Below, piece by piece: positions 25,109-33,772 of a stretch of 64,000 nucleotides of DNA (positions within the stretch are counted from its first letter, which is position 1; each line of letters starts with the position of its first letter). A model generated the notes under the pieces. The model did not search any database and was not told the DNA's origin. It worked only from the letters and a program-made list of their open reading frames with translations. The position numbers and the translations under genes are program-made. The stretch is from JAVXAG01 sp040307645 (GTDB lineage Bacteria; Bacillota; Clostridia; Peptostreptococcales; Anaerovoracaceae), in assembly GCA_040307645.1 (NCBI GenBank), contig JAWRJF010000009.1, forward strand, positions 1 through 64,000, given 5' to 3'.

Positions 25109-25819
25109 CTAAAGTATTAATGCAGGTGTACCCTCAAGATAATCTAAAGACACCAACTTATAGTCCACTCCATTATAGATGCCTTGCAGACCATTTTTAA
25201 ATGCATCCTTTCCATGAAGATGCCCATATACACAAGTTTTAACATTGTATTTTGACAAAAGTTCTGTAAATCCTGACCCTTGCATCTTGTCATTAGTAGG
25301 TGGAAAATGAAGGGTTGCAATTATTTCATCTGCACCCATTATTTTTGCCTCCTCTAAAGACATATTCAACCTTAAATTTTCCCTTAAATATATCTTTTTA
25401 TCATGTTCTGAAAAGCCATCAGTTCCCGGGGAAATCCAGCCTCTTGTACCACAAATAGCAAGTTTCTTTCCATTTTCCAAGGTTATAAAATGTGCTCTGT
25501 TTTGCAAGAAAACAAGGTCTTCATATAAGTTATTTAATTTATTTATAGAATTCCACCACAAATCATGGTTTCCTTTTATTATTACTTTTTTTCCATTTAG
25601 TTCATGAATCCATTTAAAGTCTGCCATTGCTTCTGACAGTTTCAACCCCCACGATACATCTCCTGCTATTATTACAGTATCTTCTGACGACACTTTTTCA
25701 TTCCAGTTTTTCATAAGTCTTTCGGTATGATTGATCCATCGAGATCCGAATACATCCATGGGTTTTTCTATTCTTTCATCAAATGATAAGTGTAAATCGC
25801 CTATAGCATATATGCTCAT
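25109..25819 (-). CDS. calcineurin-like metallophosphoesterase
   Basis: A 236-residue binuclear-metal phosphoesterase. The five family motifs are seen: AIGDLHLSFD at the N-terminus, GDVSWG near residue 51, KGNHDLWWN near 82, LHFPP near 170 and YGHLHG near 197. The substrate is not clear; this subgroup (COG1768-like) is widespread in Firmicutes and uncharacterised. It lies 2 bp behind rmuC and 19 bp before deoB, so it is probably co-transcribed with nucleoside salvage; a nucleotide or cyclic nucleotide substrate would fit but is only inference. Confidence 0.85.
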   Translation of the reverse strand: MSIYAIGDLHLSFDERIEKPMDVFGSRWINHTERLMKNWNEKVSSEDTVIIAGDVSWGLKLSEAMADFKWIHELNGKKVIIKGNHDLWWNSINKLNNLYEDLVFLQNRAHFITLENGKKLAICGTRGWISPGTDGFSEHDKKIYLRENLRLNMSLEEAKIMGADEIIATLHFPPTNDKMQGSGFTELLSKYNVKTCVYGHLHGKDAFKNGLQGIYNGVDYKLVSLDYLEGTPALIL

Positions 25820-25821
25820 AT

Positions 25822-26943
25822 TTATTCCTCAATCTCCAAAATATTTTTTGCATCTCCTTCCGGAAGGCTGGAAATACCTCGCAATTTCCTCTGTATACTT
25901 CTTGTCCTTGTCCCGATTAATTTATCCAACTCAGCATTTGCCTGATTAATTCTCTGCTGTGTTGCTGCCAATACATCGTCAAATTTTTCAAACTCTGTTT
26001 TTACTGCGCCTAAAACCTCCCAAACTTCACTTGAATGTTTTTGGATGGCTAAAGTCTTGAATCCCATCTGTAAACTGTTTAGTAGGGCTGCCATAGTTGT
26101 AGGACCTGCAATATTTACTTTATACTCTTTCTGCAAGGTTTCTAAAAGACCTCTTCTAACCACCTCTGCATATAAACCTTCAAAGGGTAAAAACATTATT
26201 GCAAAATCAGTTGTATATGGAGGCTCTACATATTTATTATGTATATCTTTCGCTTCTGATTTTATAGTTTTTTCCAAAATCTTAGCAGCCTCTTCTATTT
26301 CTGAAGGAATTCCCTTCTCATAGGCATCCATAAGTCTACTATAAGCATCTCCCGGAAATTTAGCATCTATTGGTAGATAAACATAACCATCATCATCTCC
26401 CGGAAGCTTTACCGCATACTCAACTCTTTCACTACCTGTAGGCTTAGTTTTAACATTTTCTTCATACTGATCTCTTGTTAATATCTGTTCTAATATGGCT
26501 CCTAGCTGAATCTCTCCCAAAATACCTCTTGTCTTTACATTTGTTAAGACTTTCTTCAGGTCTCCTACACCTGCTGCCAAAGTCTGCATTTCTCCAAGTC
26601 CCTTATATACTTGCTCAAGCCTTTCACTTACAAGCCTAAAGGACTGACTAATTTTATCCTCTAAAGTTTTTTGTAGTTTTTCATCTACTGTCATCCTTAT
26701 ATTATCAATCTGTTTTTCCATGGTTTCTCTAATCTGTTCAAGTCTTTTTTCCTGCATATCAATAGCATCTTTTTGACTTGCAAAAACCATGTCTCCATAA
26801 GTTTTAAAAGAATTATTTATATATTGGATTGTCTCCATCCTAGAATCCTTTATGTCTCTTCCCATCTTATTTAAAAGCAATAATAGAAGAACAATCACTA
26901 TGGAAACTAAAGTAATTAATATTATTGTAAAAAAACCTTCCAT
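25822..26943 (-). CDS. rmuC: RmuC family DNA recombination protein
   Basis: A 373-residue protein with an N-terminal membrane helix (about residues 4-24), a long coiled-coil region (about 30-130), and the RmuC domain carrying a restriction-endonuclease-like fold (GILGEIQLGAILEQIL, VYLPIDAKFPGDAYSRL, YTTDFAIMFLPFEGLYAE). RmuC limits DNA inversion at short inverted repeats in E. coli and is a predicted nuclease. The Asp in DAKFP fits the nuclease core. It heads the run down to the hybrid kinase. The ATG follows GAAAGG. Confidence 0.9.
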   Translation of the reverse strand: MEGFFTIILITLVSIVIVLLLLLLNKMGRDIKDSRMETIQYINNSFKTYGDMVFASQKDAIDMQEKRLEQIRETMEKQIDNIRMTVDEKLQKTLEDKISQSFRLVSERLEQVYKGLGEMQTLAAGVGDLKKVLTNVKTRGILGEIQLGAILEQILTRDQYEENVKTKPTGSERVEYAVKLPGDDDGYVYLPIDAKFPGDAYSRLMDAYEKGIPSEIEEAAKILEKTIKSEAKDIHNKYVEPPYTTDFAIMFLPFEGLYAEVVRRGLLETLQKEYKVNIAGPTTMAALLNSLQMGFKTLAIQKHSSEVWEVLGAVKTEFEKFDDVLAATQQRINQANAELDKLIGTRTRSIQRKLRGISSLPEGDAKNILEIEE

Positions 26944-27023
26944 TCAGTAACCTTTCTCACATTTTAAAAAAATAAAAACATATATATTATTATACCATTA
27001 AATGAAAGGATTAAAAAGCATAA

Positions 27024-27950
27024 ATGGCTGAATTAAAAGACTTCACAAATTGGATTTTATTAGGAGATTTTGGACTTTTTACCCTGACTCCAAAATATCT
27101 CTTTACAGTTTTGTTCCCCATAATTCTTCTGCTGGAAATAATGGGGAAATTTATTTATTATCTCTCCCCTTTCAAAAAAGCCTCTCCTTTAATAAATCAG
27201 TTTTTATATATGGTACTAGGCCTAGGCTGCACTACTGTAGCTCTTGCCAGCCTTAATTCTATAAAAAGCAGAAAAATGAAAGCAAGGCTTTTAATACTTC
27301 TGATCCTTCTTGTACCATGCTCATCACAGCTAGCAATTTTTCTTACCTTCGCATCAATGGTCTCAAAAGAAGCACTTCTAACCTATCTGATGTTTACTAT
27401 CTCTGTAGTCATTATAATATATTTATTCATAAACCTTCTTTTCCCTCTAAATGAAGGCTTATTGTGGTTAAGAGAGTCTTCGCCCTCTGCGGAGAGAAAA
27501 ATGTCAGCTTCTGTTTTCTGGTATAACATCATGACTTCTGTAAAAAATTCTTTAAGGTTTATTTACGAAACAGCAAAACCTTTTTGTGTAGGAAGTATAG
27601 TTATTTCAATAGCAATCTATTACAATCTATTATCACAAATTTGCGAAATATGTTCCCCTGTTACAGAAAGATTTTTCCATCTTCCTGCCAGTGCAACTAG
27701 CCTTTTTTTCCTAAATATTATAAAGCGAGATTTTGGTTCTGCCTCTCTAATTAATGTTATAAGCAACGGTGTTTTTTCGGAGAGCCAGATAATAGTATGC
27801 CTATTAATACTTACTTTTTTTGTGCCCTGCTTTAACTCTACAATTTTACTTTTTAAACAAGAAAAACTCCCAAGTTCTCTGTTTATATGGTTTGGGAGCC
27901 TGTTACTATCTATTACCATAGGCAAAATTGCAAGTGTATTATTACTTTAA
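27024..27950 (+). CDS. FeoB-like membrane protein lacking the G domain
   Basis: A 308-residue polytopic membrane protein with about eight helices. It matches the permease half of FeoB, not the GTPase half: first gate region GLGCTTVALASL (FeoB GFGCNVPA), then KARLLILLILLVPCSSQLAIF (given in part) resembling the FeoB RLL..PFMSCSARLP segment; second gate NIIKRDFGSASLINV followed by FFVPCFNSTILLFKQE, like FeoB PCIAT. No P-loop or G-protein motif exists in the protein or upstream. The Cys residues proposed for iron passage are kept. It is monocistronic, on the plus strand, overlapping the tail of the EcsC gene by 4 bp. Ferrous iron or nucleoside transport are both possible; no FeoA is adjacent. 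Confidence 0.7.
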   Translation: MAELKDFTNWILLGDFGLFTLTPKYLFTVLFPIILLLEIMGKFIYYLSPFKKASPLINQFLYMVLGLGCTTVALASLNSIKSRKMKARLLILLILLVPCSSQLAIFLTFASMVSKEALLTYLMFTISVVIIIYLFINLLFPLNEGLLWLRESSPSAERKMSASVFWYNIMTSVKNSLRFIYETAKPFCVGSIVISIAIYYNLLSQICEICSPVTERFFHLPASATSLFFLNIIKRDFGSASLINVISNGVFSESQIIVCLLILTFFVPCFNSTILLFKQEKLPSSLFIWFGSLLLSITIGKIASVLLL

Positions 27951-28708
27951 TTGTTGTCTAGAAGCTTCATAAATAAATATCTTTTTTTATACTTTATCGA
28001 AGCTAGCTTACTAATTTTTTTATATACAGAATGGTTTACAAAACCACCTATTATTCCCACGATAAACATACCTTGTACAAATTTTTCCACCAGTAATTCA
28101 TCAGACAAAACCTTTGCCGTTTTAGTAATTTCCTGGTCTACAGTAACGCCTTCATAGTCCATCGACTCAAGTTCATCATTGTATTTTAATCTATCCTCTC
28201 CAGCTGTTAGTGCCACACGAATCAGCCTCAGAATATATATTTTTTCGTTTTCATTATTATAATCAAAGCCATAGCTTAATGCTATCTGGTATACACCCTT
28301 TAAAATAATGGAAACGAGAACTGGAATATCAGGAATACCCATTCCTAATAATCCCATTCCAAATCCAGATACCGTAGCAAAAGAGTTATTTAGTAAATTA
28401 CTTTTACCTGAAATTTTATCCATTCGTTTAATTGCTTTTTTCGATGTCTTCTTATGCAGAATAAAATCATTTGCTTCAAACTCTAAGTCTAAATCCTCTT
28501 TTTTAAAAGTTTTTTCAATCAAACCTGTCCCCTGTAAAAAAACCAGTTTAAAAGCCTTTGTAAATGCTAGCTCTAAGGTTCCAATCAGCTTTTCTGGAAC
28601 TTTCTCATAAATCACCTCTTTTAAAGCTATTTCTGTTCTTTCTTTTTTCAAAAAAGCTTCTTCCTTTCGTTTTAAGGCAATTATTTCTTTTTTTATATTA
28701 TCTTTCAT
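27947..28708 (-). CDS. EcsC family protein
   Basis: A 253-residue protein with the EcsC family core: GFGMGLLGMGIPDIPVL at about residue 115, then the helix YQIALSYGFDYNNENEKIYILRLI (given in part), and KVLSDELLVEKFVQG plus two hydrophobic glycine-rich segments near the C-terminus (GMFIVGIIGGFVNHSVYKKI). EcsC is encoded with the EcsAB ABC transporter in Bacillus but its function is unknown; homologues stand alone in many Firmicutes, as here. It lies 1 bp behind TcdA and converges on the FeoB-like gene. Confidence 0.85.
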   Translation of the reverse strand: MKDNIKKEIIALKRKEEAFLKKERTEIALKEVIYEKVPEKLIGTLELAFTKAFKLVFLQGTGLIEKTFKKEDLDLEFEANDFILHKKTSKKAIKRMDKISGKSNLLNNSFATVSGFGMGLLGMGIPDIPVLVSIILKGVYQIALSYGFDYNNENEKIYILRLIRVALTAGEDRLKYNDELESMDYEGVTVDQEITKTAKVLSDELLVEKFVQGMFIVGIIGGFVNHSVYKKISKLASIKYKKRYLFMKLLDNN

Positions 28709-28709
28709 T

Positions 28710-29411
28710 TTACTCAGCCCCCAATATTTTTCTTATTACATAGCCACCGATCAACAGCCCCGCTGTTGCAGGAACGTAACTGATGCTGCTCGGTACCATC
28801 TGTCCATTTTTTTTAGGCTCTTCATCAGAAAAAAGGACATCAACTTTTTTTATGCCTCTTTTTCTAAGCTCTTTTCTTATAACTTTTGCAAGAGGACATA
28901 CTGAAGTTTTTTCTATATCTGTAATTTTAAATCTCGTATTATCCATCTTGTTACCAGTTCCCATTGAAGATATAACAGGAACATCACACTCCTTAGCTCT
29001 TGAGATTATATCTATTTTAGCAGATGTAGTATCTATAGCATCAACAATATAATCGAAGTCATTAAAGTCAAAACAACCAGCAGATTCTTCATCATCTGGC
29101 AAATAAAAGCATTTATAGCTTGTCACCCTTAAATCAGGATTAATACTCTTGATTCTCTCCTCCATTACATCGACTTTATATCTGCTTAATGTCCTGTAAT
29201 TTGCAATGATTTGTCTGTTTATATTGCTCTCACTCACAACATCATTGTCAACTATATCTATTGCTCCAATTCCGGCTCTTGCCAATGCTTCACAGACAAA
29301 TCCTCCCACTCCTCCAACGCCAAAAATCAAAACTCTTGCATCCTTTAACTTTTTGATTCCCTCTTCTCCGATAAGCATTTCAGTTCTTTGATTTCTCTCT
29401 TTTAATCCCAT
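28710..29411 (-). CDS. tcdA: tRNA threonylcarbamoyladenosine dehydratase (TcdA/YgdL)
   Basis: A 233-residue ThiF/E1-like ATPase that cyclises t6A37 to ct6A37 in tRNAs reading ANN codons. Seen: FGVGGVGGFVCEALARAGIG nucleotide fold near residue 30, the IDIVDNDVVSESNINRQ segment, YIVDAIDTTSAK and the FKITDIEKTSVCPLAKVIR region with the Cys. The length is normal. It overlaps recX by 10 bp, so the two are translationally coupled. A plain ThiF-type adenylating enzyme is the only alternative; gene length without a C-terminal extension favours TcdA. Confidence 0.9.
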   Translation of the reverse strand: MGLKERNQRTEMLIGEEGIKKLKDARVLIFGVGGVGGFVCEALARAGIGAIDIVDNDVVSESNINRQIIANYRTLSRYKVDVMEERIKSINPDLRVTSYKCFYLPDDEESAGCFDFNDFDYIVDAIDTTSAKIDIISRAKECDVPVISSMGTGNKMDNTRFKITDIEKTSVCPLAKVIRKELRKRGIKKVDVLFSDEEPKKNGQMVPSSISYVPATAGLLIGGYVIRKILGAE

Positions 29412-29881
29412 GTGTTTTTCCTCTTTATATTATCCAAAGTCTTAAATATTATATCAGACGTATAGCCTAATGCCGATAGACGTCTTGCGATACGCCCTAT
29501 AACTTTATCAGGAAGTTCTTGACCTTCGGTTAATCCTGCCTTATCTAAAGTTTTTTTTGCTTCTTTCAAAGCCATTGCCTTTTCATCAACCACCTGTTCC
29601 TCTATATAATCTTCAAAGGCTTCCTCTATTATATTATCTGCCACTCCTCTTTGTTTAAGCTCAATAAAAACTCTTTTTTTGCCTCTGCCTTTTCCAAAAG
29701 CATATCTGAAATATCCAGTGCAATACCTATAATCATCTAAATATCCGTATAAAATAAAATCAGAAATTACCCTTTCTATTTCATCCTCAGGAAAGTCCTT
29801 TTGGAAAAGATATTTCTTTAATTCTGTAATTGTCCTGTCGTTAGTTGATAGTTTTTTCAATGCCACGTCTTCAATATTCAT
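29402..29881 (-). CDS. recX: RecX family regulatory protein
   Basis: A 159-residue helical protein of RecX type, modulating RecA filaments. Seen: three tandem three-helix repeats with the family residues (FILYGYLDDYRYCTGYFRYAFGKGRGKKRV region, LKQRGVADNIIEEAFEDY, RRLSALGYTSDIIFKTL). The length fits. No recA lies nearby. It overlaps tcdA by 10 bp and follows the phosphopantetheinyl transferase by 21 bp. Confidence 0.88.
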   Translation of the reverse strand: MNIEDVALKKLSTNDRTITELKKYLFQKDFPEDEIERVISDFILYGYLDDYRYCTGYFRYAFGKGRGKKRVFIELKQRGVADNIIEEAFEDYIEEQVVDEKAMALKEAKKTLDKAGLTEGQELPDKVIGRIARRLSALGYTSDIIFKTLDNIKRKNTWD

Positions 29882-29902
29882 ACTAATCCCCCGCTAATGC
29901 CA

Positions 29903-30466
29903 TTATAATAATCTTATTTCAATATCTTCTTTTTCAAGCGTACATGCAACACACTTAATATCATTACTAATCTCGACTATATTAAAATAATATTTTTTTC
30001 CCTGGAAATATACATTTTCTAATATATCGTTACTAGGCGATATCATCGATGGCATTTCACCAAAGAACCCTTGTCCCGTGTATTTTCCAAAGGCTTCTTT
30101 TCTTACCCATATTTGAAAAAAACCGTTAATCCCACATAAATCTACATACTTTTTCTCATCTTCACTGTAGTATCTTTCACTAATCCCCTTATAGTTGCAA
30201 TCTTTTACGATCTGCAAATCAAGTCCACATCTGTTATTTGAAACCATGCACATCCATAGGCTTCCACTGTGACTCAAAGAAAAGTGTATAGGCGTAGAAA
30301 CAAACTCAGGTTTTCCCTTTTCTCCTAAAACTATATCATCACTTATTATTCTATCCTCTAGGTCCATTTCTTCTTCTAACGAAAAGCTAATTGCAGCCTT
30401 TTTTATTAGTTCATGACCTTTTTTCCCTTTTGGAAAATCCCCTTCAAGAATATATATTTTTCCCAC
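29903..30466 (-). CDS. 4'-phosphopantetheinyl transferase (Sfp type)
   Basis: A 187-residue enzyme moving phosphopantetheine from CoA to a Ser of a carrier protein. Seen: the first magnesium motif GLDLQIVKD near residue 78 and the second QIWVRKEAFGKYTGQG near 121 (WxxKEA). It is shorter than typical Sfp (about 224) because the N-terminal part is reduced. The GTG start at 30466 follows AAAGGAG. There is no polyketide, peptide synthetase or carrier protein gene in the window, so the target may be the fatty-acid carrier protein or a remote cluster. Confidence 0.85.
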   Translation of the reverse strand: MGKIYILEGDFPKGKKGHELIKKAAISFSLEEEMDLEDRIISDDIVLGEKGKPEFVSTPIHFSLSHSGSLWMCMVSNNRCGLDLQIVKDCNYKGISERYYSEDEKKYVDLCGINGFFQIWVRKEAFGKYTGQGFFGEMPSMISPSNDILENVYFQGKKYYFNIVEISNDIKCVACTLEKEDIEIRLL

Positions 30467-30502
30467 GTCAACACTCCTTTTGATTATTAATATAAATTAT
30501 AC

Positions 30503-30535
30503 CAAAAAAGACAAAGGAACGCCATTAGGCGTTCC
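30503..30535 (-). terminator. intrinsic terminator of the yerC-like gene
   Basis: Minus-strand hairpin GGAACGCC/GGCGTTCC with a 4-base loop (30535-30516), then TTTGTCTTTTTT. It is 8 bases after the YerC stop codon and 37 bases before the next start. Confidence 0.85.
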
Positions 30536-30542
30536 AAAATTA

Positions 30543-30839
30543 TTATTCTTTATTTAATCTTTCTAAGACTCTAGTATAACCATCTGCACCATATACCAGG
30601 CACTTATTTATTCTACTTATTGTAGCAGTAGAAGCCTTAGTAATCTCTTCTATCTCATTATATGTTTTTTTCTCCGAAAGCAGTTTAGCAACCTGAAGTC
30701 GTTGAGCTATAGCATGAATCTCGTTAATTGTACATATATCTTCAAAAAACCTATAACAATCTTCTTCATCTTCTAGTGTTAATATAGCCTTAAACAATTC
30801 GTCAATATCATCGCGTTTGAATTTTGACTCGTAACTCAT
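30543..30839 (-). CDS. yerC: TrpR-like repressor of the YerC/YecD family
   Basis: A 98-residue all-helical protein of the TrpR superfamily. Seen: DICTINEIHAIAQRLQVAKLL then KTYNEIEEITKASTATISRI (the helix-turn-helix), matching YerC/YecD in nearly all Firmicutes. Its physiological target is not settled. The ATG at 30839 is chosen because GAAGGGAG lies upstream; a TTG at 30857 would be within poor context. Followed by its own terminator, so it is a single-gene unit. Confidence 0.85.
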   Translation of the reverse strand: MSYESKFKRDDIDELFKAILTLEDEEDCYRFFEDICTINEIHAIAQRLQVAKLLSEKKTYNEIEEITKASTATISRINKCLVYGADGYTRVLERLNKE

Positions 30840-30912
30840 ATGGGCAACTCCCTTCAAATTTACTTTTTATTCAACTATTATAATACTTTTACACGTTAAA
30901 GTCAAACAGTAA

Positions 30913-32091
30913 TTATTCTGAAAGCAACCTAATTGCCTTCTTAAGTTGTTTGTCAACCTTATCTGACTCCTTTATCTTCACCTTGTAGTCTGGTTCTATG
31001 CCTTTTTTGTGTATAGTGTCACCCTTTGGAGAATAAAATTGCATTATTGTAAGTTTTACAGCAGATCCATCAGCAAAGGGATATGTTCCCTGTATTATTC
31101 CTTTTCCAAAAGTTCGCTCACCTACAAGTTTCCCGCCGTTATTATCTTTTACTGCTGCCGCTAATATTTCTGAAGTACTAGCCGTACCCCCGTCAACTAA
31201 TAACGCATATTTTAATTCTGTTCCACTGGCATCGGAGTTATAATACTCTTTTTTCCCATTTTTATCTTCTGTATATGAAATAGTACATTCAGGTAAAAGC
31301 ATATCTGCAATTTTAATTCCTTGATCAGTATATCCACCGCCGTTACCTCTTAAATCGATGATGAGTCCCTTTAAATTTTTCATTTCTAAGTTTCTCAATT
31401 CCGTTTCAAATTGTTCCGCTGTTGTTTTTTCAAAGGACGTAATTGCTATATAACCTATTTTGTCTTTCAAAACCTTTGAAAATACCGACTTTTCCGTCAC
31501 TAACGCTCTAGTGATTTTTACAGTTTTTTCTTTTCCATCTCTTGAATAAGTTATGTCAACTTCAGTCCCTTCTTTTCCTCGCATGTCGACAGCCATTTTT
31601 TCTGTACTTTCATATTTCTTACCATTTACGGCTATTAGATAGTCGCCCGGCTTAATACCCGACTCAGAAGCAGGACTTCCTTCCACAATTCTTAAAACTA
31701 CGATATTTCCATCTTTATCCTGTGCAAAATTAATTCCTACGCCAGAAAAAGTTCCATCAAGATAGTTCCTAAACTTTTCCATTTCATCTTTGGTCATATA
31801 GTCCGAGTACTTATCACCAAGGCTTTCTGTCATAGACTTATATACACCATTCAACATTTTTTCATCGTCAACATCCCATAGGAATTTCTCATCTATTACT
31901 TTTTGCAAGCTATAGAGTTTAGAATATTTATTTGCAAATTCGTACAGTTCTTTATAGTTTTCTTCACTGACAGTTACAGAATTGTCTATAACTTTTCCAT
32001 AAAAAATCAATCCACCTGCTGTTAATGTAACAGAGCAAATCACAATGAATAAAACTAATATAAAGAATTTCTTTTTTCTCATTCTGATCAT
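30913..32091 (-). CDS. S41 family C-terminal processing protease (CtpA-like)
   Basis: A 392-residue serine protease anchored by one N-terminal helix (about residues 8-30) with the catalytic part outside. Seen: PDZ domain about 95-180 (GVGINFAQDKDGNIVVLRI in part, GSPASESGIKPGDYLIAVNG), catalytic Ser in DGGTASTSEILAAAV near 305, and Lys in GERTFGKGIIQG near 330. CtpA-type proteases cleave C-terminal tails of envelope proteins. Together with ftsE, ftsX and the M23 hydrolase on the same strand this is a common Firmicute cell-wall neighbourhood. It follows recJ by 8 bp. Confidence 0.92.
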   Translation of the reverse strand: MIRMRKKKFFILVLFIVICSVTLTAGGLIFYGKVIDNSVTVSEENYKELYEFANKYSKLYSLQKVIDEKFLWDVDDEKMLNGVYKSMTESLGDKYSDYMTKDEMEKFRNYLDGTFSGVGINFAQDKDGNIVVLRIVEGSPASESGIKPGDYLIAVNGKKYESTEKMAVDMRGKEGTEVDITYSRDGKEKTVKITRALVTEKSVFSKVLKDKIGYIAITSFEKTTAEQFETELRNLEMKNLKGLIIDLRGNGGGYTDQGIKIADMLLPECTISYTEDKNGKKEYYNSDASGTELKYALLVDGGTASTSEILAAAVKDNNGGKLVGERTFGKGIIQGTYPFADGSAVKLTIMQFYSPKGDTIHKKGIEPDYKVKIKESDKVDKQLKKAIRLLSE

Positions 32092-32099
32092 TTACTCAC

Positions 32100-33761
32100 C
32101 TATTCTTTAGAACTTTCTATATTATTTACAATTAATTGCAGCTTTTTAGTACCTCTCCATGTCTGGCATTCAAAAGTGCCAAGAAGGTCCACCTTCTTAC
32201 CGCTGACTAATATTCTATCATATTCTCTTGCTTTTCCAAATAGTACACATTGAATATTTTGGTTTAAATTATCACATATAACGAATCGGGCATGTTGCTG
32301 TTCTGTACCCATATATTTAACATCAACTATATTTACATCTTTTATTTTAAAAATAGGACGAGGATTTTTACACCCGTATGGCGCCAAGAGTTCAAGCTGA
32401 TCTGCCAATTCATAAGTCAAGCTGTCCATATCTACTTCTACATCAAAAAAATGTTTTTTAGTAAGCAGTAAAGGATCATTCTCTAACATACAGCCTACAT
32501 CTTTATTTAACAAATCCCTTAATTCCTCAAGGTGTGCTTTTTCCATAGTAAAGCCACAAGCCGCTTCATGTCCTCCAAATTTAATGAACAAGTCCTCATG
32601 ATTCTTCAATAAATTGTATAGATTTATACCTTCGATACTCCTTCCAGTACCCTTATAGTACTCTCCGGAAGGTGTAACCAGTATGGTAGGTTTATGATAA
32701 TAGTCTTTAATCTTTCCTGCTACGATTCCTGCTATTCCTTCATGAGCATCTTCAGCTAGGACAACTAGAAAATTATCCCCTTTATGAAATTGGCTAGCTA
32801 TGTCCACGCATTCCTTATACGTATTTTCTTGAATACTTTTACGCATTGAATTCTGTTGAATTAATTGTTTAACACCATTTTCAACATCTTTTTGTTCCTT
32901 AGCCTTAAGAAGCTCAACTGCAATTTTGGCATCAACCATCCTTCCAGATGCATTTAGGTGTGGCACTATTTTGTAGGCAACATCCTCCGATCTAATCAAG
33001 CCCTTGTCTAATGCAATTCCTTCAATTAAAGAGTCCAGCCCCGGTCTTAACCCAAGATTTACTGACCTAAGTCCAAATTTAGCTAAAGTTCTATTTTCAT
33101 CTATTAACGGAACAATATCCCCTATAGTTCCTATGCCAACTAAGTCAAGAACCTCCGTCAAAAGTTTCTTTGGCAACCCAGCCTGCTGAACCAATCCTTG
33201 ACAAAGCTTAAATGCCACCCCACAGCCCGCAAGGTCTTTAAACGGATATTTGCATTGTTTCTGCTTTGGATTTATGAGAATACAATCTGCTTTGGTATCA
33301 GTAATTGTATGATGATCTGTTACAATAATGTCCATACCTATGGACTTAGCATACTCTACTTCTTCATAAGATACACTTCCGCAATCAACCGTTATTATTA
33401 AATCTGCACCGTTTTCCCTAATCTGTCTTATGGCCTCCATGTTTAGACCATATCCCTCCTCAAAACGGGAAGGAATATAGTATGATATTTTTTTGGTTAA
33501 ACATGACAAAACATGGAGCATTATTGTAGTTGAAGTAATCCCATCAGCATCATAATCTCCATATATGCATATATTTTTATCTTCACTAATAGAAGACAAT
33601 ATTAAATCCACTCCTTCTTTCATATTTAAAAGAAGGAATGGATTATATGTTTTTTGCGGTTTATCAGATAAAAATTCTTCAATCTCATCATTTGATGATA
33701 TTCCACGCTTTTCTAATATTTTTAAAATTACTGGTTCTAAATTCATTCTACTACTTCTCAT
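32100..33761 (-). CDS. recJ: single-stranded-DNA-specific exonuclease RecJ
   Basis: A 553-residue DHH/DHHA1 phosphoesterase degrading single-stranded DNA 5' to 3'. Seen: YGDYDADGITSTTIML near residue 70, ITVDCGSV, IIVTDHHTITD (the DHH motif) and the C-terminal GGHEAACGFTME of DHHA1, followed by an OB fold. It is shorter than the large Bacillus RecJ (about 780), close to the E. coli size. The start could be the ATG at 33761 or an in-frame ATG 15 bp later; neither has a strong ribosome site. It lies between the M23 hydrolase (11 bp) and the S41 protease. Confidence 0.93.
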   Translation of the reverse strand: MRSSRMNLEPVILKILEKRGISSNDEIEEFLSDKPQKTYNPFLLLNMKEGVDLILSSISEDKNICIYGDYDADGITSTTIMLHVLSCLTKKISYYIPSRFEEGYGLNMEAIRQIRENGADLIITVDCGSVSYEEVEYAKSIGMDIIVTDHHTITDTKADCILINPKQKQCKYPFKDLAGCGVAFKLCQGLVQQAGLPKKLLTEVLDLVGIGTIGDIVPLIDENRTLAKFGLRSVNLGLRPGLDSLIEGIALDKGLIRSEDVAYKIVPHLNASGRMVDAKIAVELLKAKEQKDVENGVKQLIQQNSMRKSIQENTYKECVDIASQFHKGDNFLVVLAEDAHEGIAGIVAGKIKDYYHKPTILVTPSGEYYKGTGRSIEGINLYNLLKNHEDLFIKFGGHEAACGFTMEKAHLEELRDLLNKDVGCMLENDPLLLTKKHFFDVEVDMDSLTYELADQLELLAPYGCKNPRPIFKIKDVNIVDVKYMGTEQQHARFVICDNLNQNIQCVLFGKAREYDRILVSGKKVDLLGTFECQTWRGTKKLQLIVNNIESSKE

Positions 33762-33772
33762 TCAAATTTCAA

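Noticed and set aside
30503..30535. A third case of terminator/ribosome-site overlap before the phosphopantetheinyl transferase
   Set aside because: That gene has its own AAAGGAG site well downstream of the hairpin.
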